7,016 nt of DNA from Aquificota bacterium. GTDB taxonomy: Bacteria > Aquificota > Aquificia > Aquificales > Hydrogenothermaceae. Made by a program: the position numbers and the translations under genes. The notes beneath the pieces are model-generated. The model worked only from the letters and a program-made list of their open reading frames with translations. It was not told the DNA's origin and made no database searches. The stretch is from the NCBI GenBank assembly GCA_013153235.1, contig JAADEU010000048.1, forward strand, positions 1 through 7,016, in the 5' to 3' direction. Below are positions 1 through 6,760 of the stretch, one piece after another; within the stretch, counting starts at the first letter, position 1; every line of letters starts with the position of its first letter.

Positions 1-983
1 GATATTACCACCTCCCTGTCTTCTATTGGCTGTCTCAAAACCTCAAGGGCTGTTCTTTTAAATTCAGGGAATTCGTCTAAGAAAAGAACACCGTTATGGG
101 CAAGGGATACCTCACCGGGTTTTGGGAAACTCCCGCCTCCAATCAGTGCAATATCCGACGATGTGTGGTGGGGAGACCTGAAAGGTCTTGATTTTACTAT
201 ATACCCATCAAGTATGCCGGCAATACTGTGTATTTTTGTGGTCTCTAAAGCCTCCTCAAAGCTCAGAGGTGGCAGTATAGATGGAAAAGCCTTTGCCATC
301 ATTGATTTACCAGAACCGGGGGAACCTATCATCAGTATGTTGTGGAAACCTGCTGCGGCAATCTCTAAAGCCCTTTTAACTGTGTGTTGTCCTTTTATCT
401 CTGAAAAATCAGGAAAAGAAGAGTAATCGGATGTAAGGCTCTCAAAACTAACCCTGACAGGTTTTTTACCGTTAAAACCCTTCAAGAAATCAACAATCTC
501 TTTAAGATGATTAAAGCCGTAAACCTCTATCCCTTCCACAAGGGCAGCTTCAAAGCTGTTGCTTTCCGGTAGGACCAGTTTTTTTATGCCAGCATCCTTT
601 AAACCTGAAGCGATAGACAAAGCGCCTTTTATACCCCTTAAGGAGCCATCAAGGGCAAGCTCTCCAACAAAACCAACCCCTCCGGTAGATTCGGAAGGTA
701 TAACACCTGAAGAAACAAGAATCCCCACCGCTACCGGCAGGTCGTACAGCGTCCCCTGTTTTGGTATGTCCGCAGGGGCAAGATTCACCACTATCTTTTT
801 CACCGGAAATCTGTATCCGGCACTGACAATTGCAGAGCGGACCCTTTCTCTGCTTTCCTTTACAGCGGTATCCGGCAGACCAACGGTAATAAACTGGGGT
901 AGTCCCTGGGATATATTTACCTCAACATCAACAACAAATCCATCTATTCCCACAACTCCCCCACTTTTTACAACAGAAAGCAC
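1..983 (-). CDS. comM: ComM/YifB-family AAA+ ATPase (Mg-chelatase-like), C-terminus cut off by window edge
   Basis: The first 327 residues are visible of a family that is usually about 500 long. Residues 1-170 form the Lon-protease-like ChlI domain, opening MLSVVKSGGVVGIDGF and containing GLPDTAVKESRERVRSAI. Residues about 190-327 are the Mg_chelatase AAA+ domain: Walker A GSPGSGKS at 220-227, the family signature RPFRSPHHTSSDIALIGGG from 266, and Walker B VLFLDEF at 299-305. The C-terminal lid lies outside the window. In studied bacteria ComM is a cytosolic hexameric helicase promoting branch migration during natural transformation; that role here is inferred from family. The GTG start at 983 is chosen because an AGGGGG Shine-Dalgarno lies 8 bases upstream, an in-frame stop lies just beyond it, and the N-terminus matches relatives. 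It begins 14 bases after the CsgG-like lipoprotein gene stops, so the two are probably cotranscribed. Walker A has Ser at position 2 instead of the commoner Pro, which should be tolerated. Confidence 0.93.
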   Translation of the reverse strand, partial: MLSVVKSGGVVGIDGFVVDVEVNISQGLPQFITVGLPDTAVKESRERVRSAIVSAGYRFPVKKIVVNLAPADIPKQGTLYDLPVAVGILVSSGVIPSESTGGVGFVGELALDGSLRGIKGALSIASGLKDAGIKKLVLPESNSFEAALVEGIEVYGFNHLKEIVDFLKGFNGKKPVRVSFESLTSDYSSFPDFSEIKGQHTVKRALEIAAAGFHNILMIGSPGSGKSMMAKAFPSILPPLSFEEALETTKIHSIAGILDGYIVKSRPFRSPHHTSSDIALIGGGSFPKPGEVSLAHNGVLFLDEFPEFKRTALEVLRQPIEDREVVI

Positions 984-997
984 CCTGCTTTCCCCCT

Positions 998-2422
998 CTA
1001 TTTTTTATTTATTTCATAAATAATAACATTATCCACAAGGGGCTTTTTGTACCAGCTTCCACCACTTATACATATGAAACCTTCTTTATTTAAAGAAGCA
1101 TCTGTATCGTTTATATCTATTACCACATCTTTTCCGTTAGCCAATGCCTTTATACTGCTATTGTCTACAACAAGCTTGAGATGGCTCCATTTATTAATTA
1201 AATTAAATTTGCCTTTGTTTTCAGCCATTTTAACCTTCATATTCCCTGCAACTTTATATAAATGGAGATTATCATCGGCATCTATATGTAATAGATAGGC
1301 AATGTAAGGATTTTTCTGAACCCTAAATATTATCTCTATATTTCCCTTATGTGTGAAATCAAGTTCCATAATAAAATCCTTAATCTTCAAATTGGTTATG
1401 CATATTTTTCCACCGTTAAACTGAACGGCTTTTCCTATTTGCCCATTTATCTGAACAACTTGTCTAATCGCAGCATCCTTATTCCCTTCCCATCTTCCAA
1501 AAGGAGGTGTTTGCCCTACACCATACTTTTCAAAATTGTCAGAAAAAACAACCTTACCTTTTACCTGCTCTGACTGCTGAGATGTTACAGCAGCTTGAGT
1601 GCTCCCCTGGGTTTTGGCAGTAGTTTGTGTTTTAATGGATGTGGGTCTTGTAGTAGGCTGTCCCTGTGCGTTGTACCTGTAGTAGCTTTCCGGTACGTAC
1701 TTCTCTATAGCTTTAACGGCGTTATCAATAAGAACCATCACAGCCTTTTCCATAGGTGTATTTTTGTAAATATCAAGACCGCCACCTAAAGGAATCGTTC
1801 CTAACAGTCCTCCTCCAAGACCCCCGATATTAAACGAAGAAGCTTTACCTTCAACCCTAGTGGAATTTATGATTCTGCCTGTCCTGACATCAATAAACCT
1901 CAGTGTAAGGGCTATATAAGCCTCTTCTTTACCTAACTTTACCCCACCTAAAAGTGGAACCTTCGGTATAAGTCCCCCAAGTCCACCTTTAATACCACCT
2001 GCATTCGGTTCAAATGCAACGATAGAACCTACAACCAGAATATCAGCACCTTCCAGCTGTCCAGGTTGAGGGGCTTTTCCTGGCTGAACCAGACCGGACT
2101 GTCCCAGTTCCAGCTCCTTTTTTATCTCCTCAAGACCTTCACCCCTTTCAACAACTATAAACTTCCCTGTCCTGACAAGGGCATCAACCAGCATATCCCT
2201 TATTCCAGAGCCGATTCTCCCACCACATTTAGCCGCCTTACATTTGAAATTCGCAACAGCAATCCTTGCCTTTGGACCTTCGTACTTAACAGTTTCGTTA
2301 AAATCCTTCTCAGTTGTCTGGATACTGGTGGTGGAAACCCCTGCCCCACATCCGGCGATATAACCACCTATCACAGCCATAAGTAAAAATAAAATACCCC
2401 TACTCAACCATCTTTTAAACAT
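998..2422 (-). CDS. CsgG-family outer-membrane lipoprotein with C-terminal jelly-roll (LamG/DUF1080-like) domain
   Basis: This is a 474-residue two-domain protein. Residues 1-25 are a lipoprotein signal: basic MFKRWLSR, a hydrophobic stretch, then lipobox IAGC with Cys25; Gly follows, so an outer-membrane destination is expected. Residues about 48-250 match the CsgG fold: RIAVANF, then RDMLVDALVRTGKFIVVER, LEGADILVVGSIVAFE (from 123), a Gly-rich segment, YIALTLRFIDVRTGRII and a final helix MEKAVMVLIDNAVKAIEKYV. CsgG proteins form ring channels or assembly platforms in the outer membrane. Residues about 256-289 are a Thr/Gln/Ser-rich linker. Residues 290-474 (VVFSDNFEKYG..., KWSHLKLVVDN, ending LVDNVIIYEI) read as a concanavalin-like beta sandwich of the LamG/DUF1080 sort, called from pattern only. 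CsgG itself is about 277 residues, so the C-terminal domain is an addition. No curli subunit, CsgE or CsgF gene is visible. ATG 2422 is preceded by AGGAGG six bases upstream. The cargo is unknown. Confidence 0.88.
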   Translation of the reverse strand: MFKRWLSRGILFLLMAVIGGYIAGCGAGVSTTSIQTTEKDFNETVKYEGPKARIAVANFKCKAAKCGGRIGSGIRDMLVDALVRTGKFIVVERGEGLEEIKKELELGQSGLVQPGKAPQPGQLEGADILVVGSIVAFEPNAGGIKGGLGGLIPKVPLLGGVKLGKEEAYIALTLRFIDVRTGRIINSTRVEGKASSFNIGGLGGGLLGTIPLGGGLDIYKNTPMEKAVMVLIDNAVKAIEKYVPESYYRYNAQGQPTTRPTSIKTQTTAKTQGSTQAAVTSQQSEQVKGKVVFSDNFEKYGVGQTPPFGRWEGNKDAAIRQVVQINGQIGKAVQFNGGKICITNLKIKDFIMELDFTHKGNIEIIFRVQKNPYIAYLLHIDADDNLHLYKVAGNMKVKMAENKGKFNLINKWSHLKLVVDNSSIKALANGKDVVIDINDTDASLNKEGFICISGGSWYKKPLVDNVIIYEINKK

Positions 2423-2428
2423 TTTTTT

Positions 2429-2434
2429 CCTCCT
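2429..2434 (-). promoter_or_regulatory. Strong Shine-Dalgarno of the CsgG-like gene
   Basis: On the minus strand this reads AGGAGG, six bases before the ATG at 2422. It fixes the start of the lipoprotein signal peptide and suggests efficient translation. Confidence 0.85.
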
Positions 2435-2461
2435 GGATATTTTGTTTCCGCTCCACTTATA

Positions 2462-2490
2462 AATTTACGTATATCCGTTAATTCCATCAA
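2462..2490 (-). promoter_or_regulatory. Candidate sigma-70-type promoter for the CsgG-like/comM pair
   Basis: On the minus strand a TTGATG box (2490-2485) and a TAAATT box (2467-2462) are separated by 17 bases, in an AT-rich divergent region. Transcription would begin near 2455, leaving a leader of roughly 30 bases that includes the Shine-Dalgarno. This is a match by eye only; AT-rich DNA produces such matches by chance. Confidence 0.35.
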
Positions 2491-2563
2491 CAAATTTATG
2501 ATTTTCCTTCTAACAAAACCATTCTGTTAATAATAAACTTAAAATCAAAAAGGAACCCACAAA

Positions 2564-4603
2564 ATGGCAAACAGACTGATAAATGAAAAAAGCCCCTATC
2601 TGAAACAGCACGCCCATAATCCTGTTGACTGGTATCCCTGGTGTGATGAGGCATTTGAAAGGGCAAAAAAAGAAGACAAACCTGTATTCCTTTCCATAGG
2701 TTATTCCACCTGCCACTGGTGTCATGTGATGGAAAAGGAGTCCTTTGAGGACAGAGAAATAGCACAGATACTGAACAAGTATTTTATTTCCATAAAGGTG
2801 GACAGGGAAGAAAGACCCGATATAGACAGTCTCTACATGAATGTCTGCATGATAACCACAGGAAGGGGAGGATGGCCCCTCACCATATTTATGACACCTG
2901 ACAAAAAACCCTTTTACGCAGGTACATACTTCCCGAAAGAGGGAAGCTACACCAGAATCGGACTGAAGGAACTGCTTCTTAATATCGCAAAACTGTGGAA
3001 GGAAGACAGGGAAAGACTCATAAAAAGGGCAAACACGGTGATTCAACACCTTGAGGAAAACAGGAGACCGGCTACCGGAAAGATAAATAAAGACCTGTCA
3101 GGAATGCTGCAGGAAAAGCTGAAAGACAGCTTTGACCCCTACCATGGGGGTTTTGGAAGGAGACCAAAATTTCCCGTCCCCCATAACCACCTGTTTCTCC
3201 TCAGGTATTTTTTCAAAACAGGAAAAGAGAACCCCCTTTCAATGGTTGTTCACACCCTTGAAAGGATGAGAACAGGGGGGATATACGACCATGTGGGATA
3301 TGGATTCCACCGGTACTCAACAGACGAGAGGTGGTTTTTACCACATTTTGAAAAGATGCTTTACGACCAGGCTATGCTTATAATGGCATACACAGAGGGC
3401 TACAGAATAACAGGAAAACGGCTCTTTAAACATACGGTATCCCAGACTGTGGAGTATCTGACCGATAGAATGCTTTCCCCTGAAGGTGGGTTCTACTCGG
3501 CTGAGGATGCTGACAGCGAAGGGGAGGAAGGAAAATACTACGTATGGGATTACAGTGAGCTTGAAAGACTCCTCGGCGGGGAGTTTGGTCTGTTCAAAAA
3601 GGTGTATGACATAACCCCTGAAGGAAACTACAGGGAGGAGCATACAGGAAAACCAACAGGAAAAAATATACTCCATATGAAGGCTACTCCTGAAGAGCTG
3701 GCAAAACAGCTGGATATCACAGAGGACAGACTCTACAGCCTTATGGAAAAGTGGAGGGTTATACTGCTAAGGAAAAGGGAAAAAAGGGTTCCCCCTCTAA
3801 AGGATACAAAAATACTGACAGACTGGAATGGACTTGTGATAGCAGCCCTTTCCACAGCCTCATCCATAGATAAAAAATACCTGGTACTTGCCGGAAAAAC
3901 GGCGGATTTTATTCTGATGAATATGAAAAAATCCGATGGAACACTCCTCCACAGGTACAAAGATGGTGTTTCTGAGATTGAAGGGTTTCTCACCGATTAT
4001 GCATACCTCATATGGGGTTTGATTGAGCTGTACCAGAAAAGCTTTGAAAACAGATACCTCCTTGAAGCCATAAAACTGACAGAAACCGTAATCACACATT
4101 TTTACGACCCTGAAGGGGGATTTTTTGAAACCCCTGATTTTGGGGAGAAGCTACCTGTCAGACCTAAAGAGTACTACGATGGAGCCCTGCCCTCTGGCAA
4201 CTCTGTAATGACTTATAACCTCCTTAGACTGTTCAGGATAACAGGTAGACTGGAATACAGGGATACAGCCATCAAAACTGTAGAATCCATAGCCGGAAAA
4301 CTGACATCCATCCCCCACGGCAACAGTATGATGGTCCTTGCCTGGGATTTCTTCAACGAAGGGGGTAAGGATGTGGTTATATCAGGGAGGGATATCTCCA
4401 GGGCTGTGGACAGGATTGCCCATATATACAATCCCTATATGACAGTGGTTGCCAAAAAGGATTACAGCCTTGATGATTACCTCCCACACCTGAAGAGCAT
4501 CCCTGTAGGTGACGAACCAAAGATTTATATCTGTGAAAACTTCAGCTGTAACTATCCGATTACAGACCTGTCCCAGATAGACGAAATGCTTATTAATAGT
4601 TAG
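2564..4603 (+). CDS. DUF255 / YyaL (SPATA20-like) thioredoxin-domain protein
   Basis: The 679-residue length is normal for this family, found from bacteria to mammals (SPATA20). Residues 1-165 are the Thioredox_DsbH (DUF255) domain. It opens with the signature NRLINEKSPYLKQHAHNPVDW and carries the redox-type motif CHWC (Cys50, Cys53) and the cis-proline-like GGWP (Pro105). Residues about 180-600 form an alpha/alpha toroid like six-hairpin glycosidases and N-acylglucosamine 2-epimerases, with hallmark segments GGFGRRPKFP (195-204), GGIYDHVGYGFHRYS (238 on), HFEKMLYDQAML, GFYSAEDADSEGEEG (309 on), LTDWNGLVI (418 on) and YYDGALPSGNS. The C-terminus has the usual Cys pair, CENFSC (657-662). There is no signal peptide, so it should be cytosolic. 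The family's biochemical function is not firmly established, so none is assigned. ATG 2564 has AAGGAA nine bases upstream and matches the conserved N-terminus. The ccsA-like gene follows 38 bases downstream on the same strand. Confidence 0.92.
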   Translation: MANRLINEKSPYLKQHAHNPVDWYPWCDEAFERAKKEDKPVFLSIGYSTCHWCHVMEKESFEDREIAQILNKYFISIKVDREERPDIDSLYMNVCMITTGRGGWPLTIFMTPDKKPFYAGTYFPKEGSYTRIGLKELLLNIAKLWKEDRERLIKRANTVIQHLEENRRPATGKINKDLSGMLQEKLKDSFDPYHGGFGRRPKFPVPHNHLFLLRYFFKTGKENPLSMVVHTLERMRTGGIYDHVGYGFHRYSTDERWFLPHFEKMLYDQAMLIMAYTEGYRITGKRLFKHTVSQTVEYLTDRMLSPEGGFYSAEDADSEGEEGKYYVWDYSELERLLGGEFGLFKKVYDITPEGNYREEHTGKPTGKNILHMKATPEELAKQLDITEDRLYSLMEKWRVILLRKREKRVPPLKDTKILTDWNGLVIAALSTASSIDKKYLVLAGKTADFILMNMKKSDGTLLHRYKDGVSEIEGFLTDYAYLIWGLIELYQKSFENRYLLEAIKLTETVITHFYDPEGGFFETPDFGEKLPVRPKEYYDGALPSGNSVMTYNLLRLFRITGRLEYRDTAIKTVESIAGKLTSIPHGNSMMVLAWDFFNEGGKDVVISGRDISRAVDRIAHIYNPYMTVVAKKDYSLDDYLPHLKSIPVGDEPKIYICENFSCNYPITDLSQIDEMLINS

Positions 4604-4641
4604 AATAGTTATTAAAAGCCTCTACAGAAAAGGGTGATGAT

Positions 4642-5442
4642 TTGCTGAAGATACTGATTGTTCTGATACTGATGTCCTACTTCGTCTCGTCTATAGGATT
4701 CTGGGTTTACCTGTTTACAAAAAAGGACGCAGGGAAAAAGTTTGGATTCAGCTTTTACGGAATAGGATTCCTGCTCCAGCTTGTTTACATAGGGATAAAG
4801 GATTATCAGGCAAAAAGCTTTGCAATGGCAACAGAGAAGGAACTGCCATTCTTCCTTGCATTTTCCATAGCCGTTGTGTTTTTCGGTCTATCATTTAAAT
4901 ACAAAAAACAGCTGAGGGATTTTGGTTCCCTCTTTGCCCCTATAAATGTTTTCCTTGTTGCACTGACACTCCCCTACTACGGTGAAATCACCACAGACTA
5001 CCAGAACGCCTGGTTTTATGCCCATGTTATCCTGTCAATGATGGCATACGCATTTATTATTGCAGGTGCCGTTGTTGCCGCCGTTTATATCCTCACCCAG
5101 AGGGACCTGAAGAGGAAAAAGCTTGATTCATTCCTGGTATCAAAATTCTCATCTTCACTGATGCTGCTTCAGGATATTGAGTACAAATCAAACGTTATTG
5201 CATTTATTATGCTCTCCCTTGCACTGATAGCTTCATCTGTATGGTCCAGTGTGTATATGGGAAAACACTGGATATGGGACCCTAAACAGATAGCCCTTTC
5301 ACTGCTCTGGGTTTACTACGGTTTTATTATTCATCTTATGGTCATAAAACATGAAAAAGGGAAAAAAGCCTCCTACCTTACCGTCCTTGGAGGCTTCTTT
5401 GCATTTATTATCTACTGGTTTATAAAACATCCTAATTACTGA
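4642..5442 (+). CDS. ccsA: CcsA/HemX-family cytochrome c assembly (heme-handling) membrane protein
   Basis: This 266-residue protein is very hydrophobic with about eight membrane segments (roughly 4-25, 36-53, 68-85, 97-111, 124-151, 184-203, 216-234, 243-261). It matches the cytochrome c assembly (CytC_asm) family. Conserved features are His128 in AHVILSMMAYAF, the tryptophan-rich motif GKHWIWDPKQ (207-216) in a loop between segments 6 and 7, and His231 in GFIIHLM. In CcsA/ResC the tryptophan motif lies on the outer face and, with flanking histidines, presents heme for attachment to apocytochrome c (system II). The length and eight-helix layout are closer to HemX/YpjD, but those usually lack a clear WxWDPK, so CcsA is preferred. 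No ResB/Ccs1 partner is in the window. The TTG start at 4642 follows GGGTGAT, which pairs with the 16S tail; no in-frame ATG lies nearby upstream. It probably shares a transcript with the DUF255 gene and overlaps convergent pyrE by 7 bases. Confidence 0.82.
   Translation: MLKILIVLILMSYFVSSIGFWVYLFTKKDAGKKFGFSFYGIGFLLQLVYIGIKDYQAKSFAMATEKELPFFLAFSIAVVFFGLSFKYKKQLRDFGSLFAPINVFLVALTLPYYGEITTDYQNAWFYAHVILSMMAYAFIIAGAVVAAVYILTQRDLKRKKLDSFLVSKFSSSLMLLQDIEYKSNVIAFIMLSLALIASSVWSSVYMGKHWIWDPKQIALSLLWVYYGFIIHLMVIKHEKGKKASYLTVLGGFFAFIIYWFIKHPNY
5362..5396 (-). terminator. Probable intrinsic terminator of the nitrilase-pyrE transcript, inside ccsA
   Basis: The plus strand carries AAGCCTCC (5366-5373) and its exact complement GGAGGCTT (5389-5396) around a 15-base loop. 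With one mismatch the stem extends to 12 pairs. Read in the minus direction, the hairpin begins 39 bases past the pyrE stop and the second arm runs straight into TTTTTT, then CCC and five more T. This is the classic layout of a rho-independent terminator. In the plus direction only a weak CTTTGCATTT follows, so it should work mainly for pyrE. It lies wholly within the ccsA coding region. Confidence 0.6.
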
Positions 5443-5993
5443 GATTTTTTCAGAAATTCTGACACCTTAAAAATAGGGTAAAACTCAAAACCCTCCTTTC
5501 TTATATTTTCCTCACCACCTTCTTCCCTGTCTACGATTGTTATTATCCCGAGAACCTCAAGACCTGCCTCTTTTGCCACTTTTGCAGCCTTGAGGGAAGA
5601 ACCTGCCGTCGTAACAACATCCTCAACAATAAACACCCTGTCCCCTGCCTGGATATTCCCCTCTATCTGTTTTCCTGTTCCGTGTCCTTTAGGTTCTTTT
5701 CTCACCACGAAGGGTTTTATCGGCTGCCTGTTTAGATAGGACACCAGAGCCGTTGCGTATGAGATAGGGTCTGCACCAAGGGTAAGACCTCCTATGGCAT
5801 CCGGTTTATGCCCCTTTACCATCTCAAAGATTAGGTTCCCAATGATGTAGCCCCCTTCAGGGTCAAGGGTTATCGTCCTCAGGTCCATATAGTACGTGCT
5901 CATCTTACCTGATGAGAGCTTGAAAACAGGCTTATCGGCCACCTTCAGTGCCCTTTCCTTTATCAGCTGTTTCAGTTTTTCCCTGTAATCCAA
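5436..5993 (-). CDS. pyrE: Orotate phosphoribosyltransferase
   Basis: The 185-residue product catalyses orotate + PRPP to orotidine 5'-monophosphate + pyrophosphate, the fifth step of de novo pyrimidine synthesis, in the cytosol. Family marks: FKLSSGKMSTYYMDLR (25-39 region) for orotate/PRPP contacts, GGLTLGADPIS (68-78), the flexible catalytic loop VRKEPKGHGTGKQIEG (97-112, with Lys99, Lys102 and His104), and the PRPP-binding motif VFIVEDVVTTAGSS (120-133) with acidic pair Glu124-Asp125. Ala130 stands where Gly is common. The TTG at 5993 is chosen as start because AGGAGG sits six bases upstream and the protein then begins where PyrE proteins normally do. An in-frame ATG at 6047 would add 18 residues unlike the family and overlap the upstream gene. 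The start lies 10 bases past the nitrilase stop, implying cotranscription and perhaps translational coupling. Confidence 0.94.
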   Translation of the reverse strand: MDYREKLKQLIKERALKVADKPVFKLSSGKMSTYYMDLRTITLDPEGGYIIGNLIFEMVKGHKPDAIGGLTLGADPISYATALVSYLNRQPIKPFVVRKEPKGHGTGKQIEGNIQAGDRVFIVEDVVTTAGSSLKAAKVAKEAGLEVLGIITIVDREEGGEENIRKEGFEFYPIFKVSEFLKKSQ

Positions 5994-5999
5994 GTTTCT

Positions 6000-6005
6000 C
6001 CTCCT
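6000..6005 (-). promoter_or_regulatory. Shine-Dalgarno that fixes the pyrE TTG start
   Basis: The minus strand reads AGGAGG six bases before TTG 5993. It overlaps the TAG stop of the upstream nitrilase gene (6006-6004), so ribosomes ending the first gene would sit on the second gene's initiation site. Confidence 0.8.
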
Positions 6006-6744
6006 ATATATCCATTTTGATTTTCCTTCTGATTCTGTAAACATCATTCAGGTTTATATCCGCCTCTATCAGTCCCTCTTCCTCATCTATAAATGCCAGT
6101 CTCTCACCCCACGGGTCGTATATGCCAGAACTTCCGGCATACTCTATATCACCGATTTTACCAACAGTGTTACTCACTATCACAAAACACTGGTCTTCTA
6201 TCGCCCTTGCCTGGGCAAGTATCTCAAGATGTTTTTTCCTTGGTTTACCCCACTGGGCAGGTACCAGTATTATCTCAACCCCTTTCTTCCTCAGTGTATA
6301 GGAAATATTCGGGAACCTCAGCTCAAAACATATCATTATCCCCAGATTGCCGTTTGAGCTCTCGGTTACATCAAAAGTCCTGCCGGCCCTGTAGTATTTA
6401 TGTTCACCTGTTGGTCTGAACAATTTCACCTTTGCCTGCTTGTACACAACCTCCCCGTTGTCAATAACAAAGGCCTTGTTGTATATACCGTTTCTGGATT
6501 TTTCAGGTAGGGTACCTGATATAACCAGATGTCTTTCGTGGGAAAACTCCTTAAGCCTCCTGTAAATAGAGGGGGTTTCCTTAACGTGTTTTTCAAGGTT
6601 TTCGTTATCAAAACCACAGCTGAACATCTCAGGTAGAAGAAGCAGGGAACCTTTTTCAACATCCTTTATAAAAGAAAATACCTTTTCTAAATTCTTTTCT
6701 GTGTTTCCAAGCTCCAGATTTACCTGCAGTGCATAAACAAGCAT
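6004..6744 (-). CDS. Nitrilase-superfamily carbon-nitrogen hydrolase (omega-amidase/YafV-like)
   Basis: This 246-residue enzyme is the usual length for the short single-domain branch of the superfamily. The Glu-Lys-Cys triad is complete: Glu39 in LLLPEMFSCGF, Lys105 in KVKLFRPTGEHKYYRAG (the YxKxHLF-type motif), and nucleophile Cys139 in GIMICFELRFP. ARAIEDQCFVIVSNTVG (from 179) and GSSGIYDPWGE (204-214) are also typical. Such enzymes hydrolyse amide bonds in small molecules in the cytosol. The layout (GEHKYYRAG, ICFELRFP) most resembles omega-amidase and YafV-type members acting on alpha-ketoglutaramate or deaminated glutathione, but the exact substrate cannot be read from the sequence. ATG 6744 opens with the expected first strand (YALQVNLELGNTEKNL) and has GGAGAG upstream. 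It lies 10 bases ahead of pyrE, to which it has no obvious metabolic tie. Confidence 0.9.
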   Translation of the reverse strand: MLVYALQVNLELGNTEKNLEKVFSFIKDVEKGSLLLLPEMFSCGFDNENLEKHVKETPSIYRRLKEFSHERHLVISGTLPEKSRNGIYNKAFVIDNGEVVYKQAKVKLFRPTGEHKYYRAGRTFDVTESSNGNLGIMICFELRFPNISYTLRKKGVEIILVPAQWGKPRKKHLEILAQARAIEDQCFVIVSNTVGKIGDIEYAGSSGIYDPWGERLAFIDEEEGLIEADINLNDVYRIRRKIKMDI

Positions 6745-6760
6745 CTACCACTCTCCGTTT

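Noticed and set aside
559..1023. Open reading frame of 154 codons on the plus strand.
   Set aside because: It is the complement of the comM coding region, whose conserved domains are unambiguous; no family features or ribosome site support it.
2511..2529. TAACA...TGTTA inverted repeat just upstream of the DUF255 gene, a possible operator.
   Set aside because: Arms are only 5 bp in AT-rich DNA and no second copy or nearby regulator gene was seen; chance is likely.
2711..2725. CHWCH in the DUF255 protein formally matches the CxxCH heme c attachment motif, next to a cytochrome c assembly gene.
   Set aside because: The motif sits in the thioredoxin-like active site of the DUF255 family, and the protein has no signal peptide, so it would not reach the heme attachment machinery.
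2510..3049. Minus-strand open frame of 179 codons opposite the DUF255 gene.
   Set aside because: It mirrors a strongly conserved coding region, is rich in Cys/Phe/His typical of antisense translation, and has no supporting start signal.
4593..4615. AATAGTTA direct repeat and TTAATA/TATTAA arms around the DUF255 stop codon, considered as a terminator.
   Set aside because: The hairpin would be short, AT-only and without a following T-run; the next gene follows in 38 bases and looks cotranscribed.
5446..5464. TTTTTTCAGAAATTCTGA after the ccsA stop, considered as a ccsA terminator.
   Set aside because: The stem is 5 bp and the T-run precedes it instead of following it, so it does not fit an intrinsic terminator in either direction.
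5555..5595. CCTCAAG/CTTGAGG inverted repeat with an inner CTGC/GCAG pair inside pyrE.
   Set aside because: The loop is long, the stem interrupted and no T-run follows; it encodes ordinary PyrE sequence (KAAKVAKEAGLEVLG).
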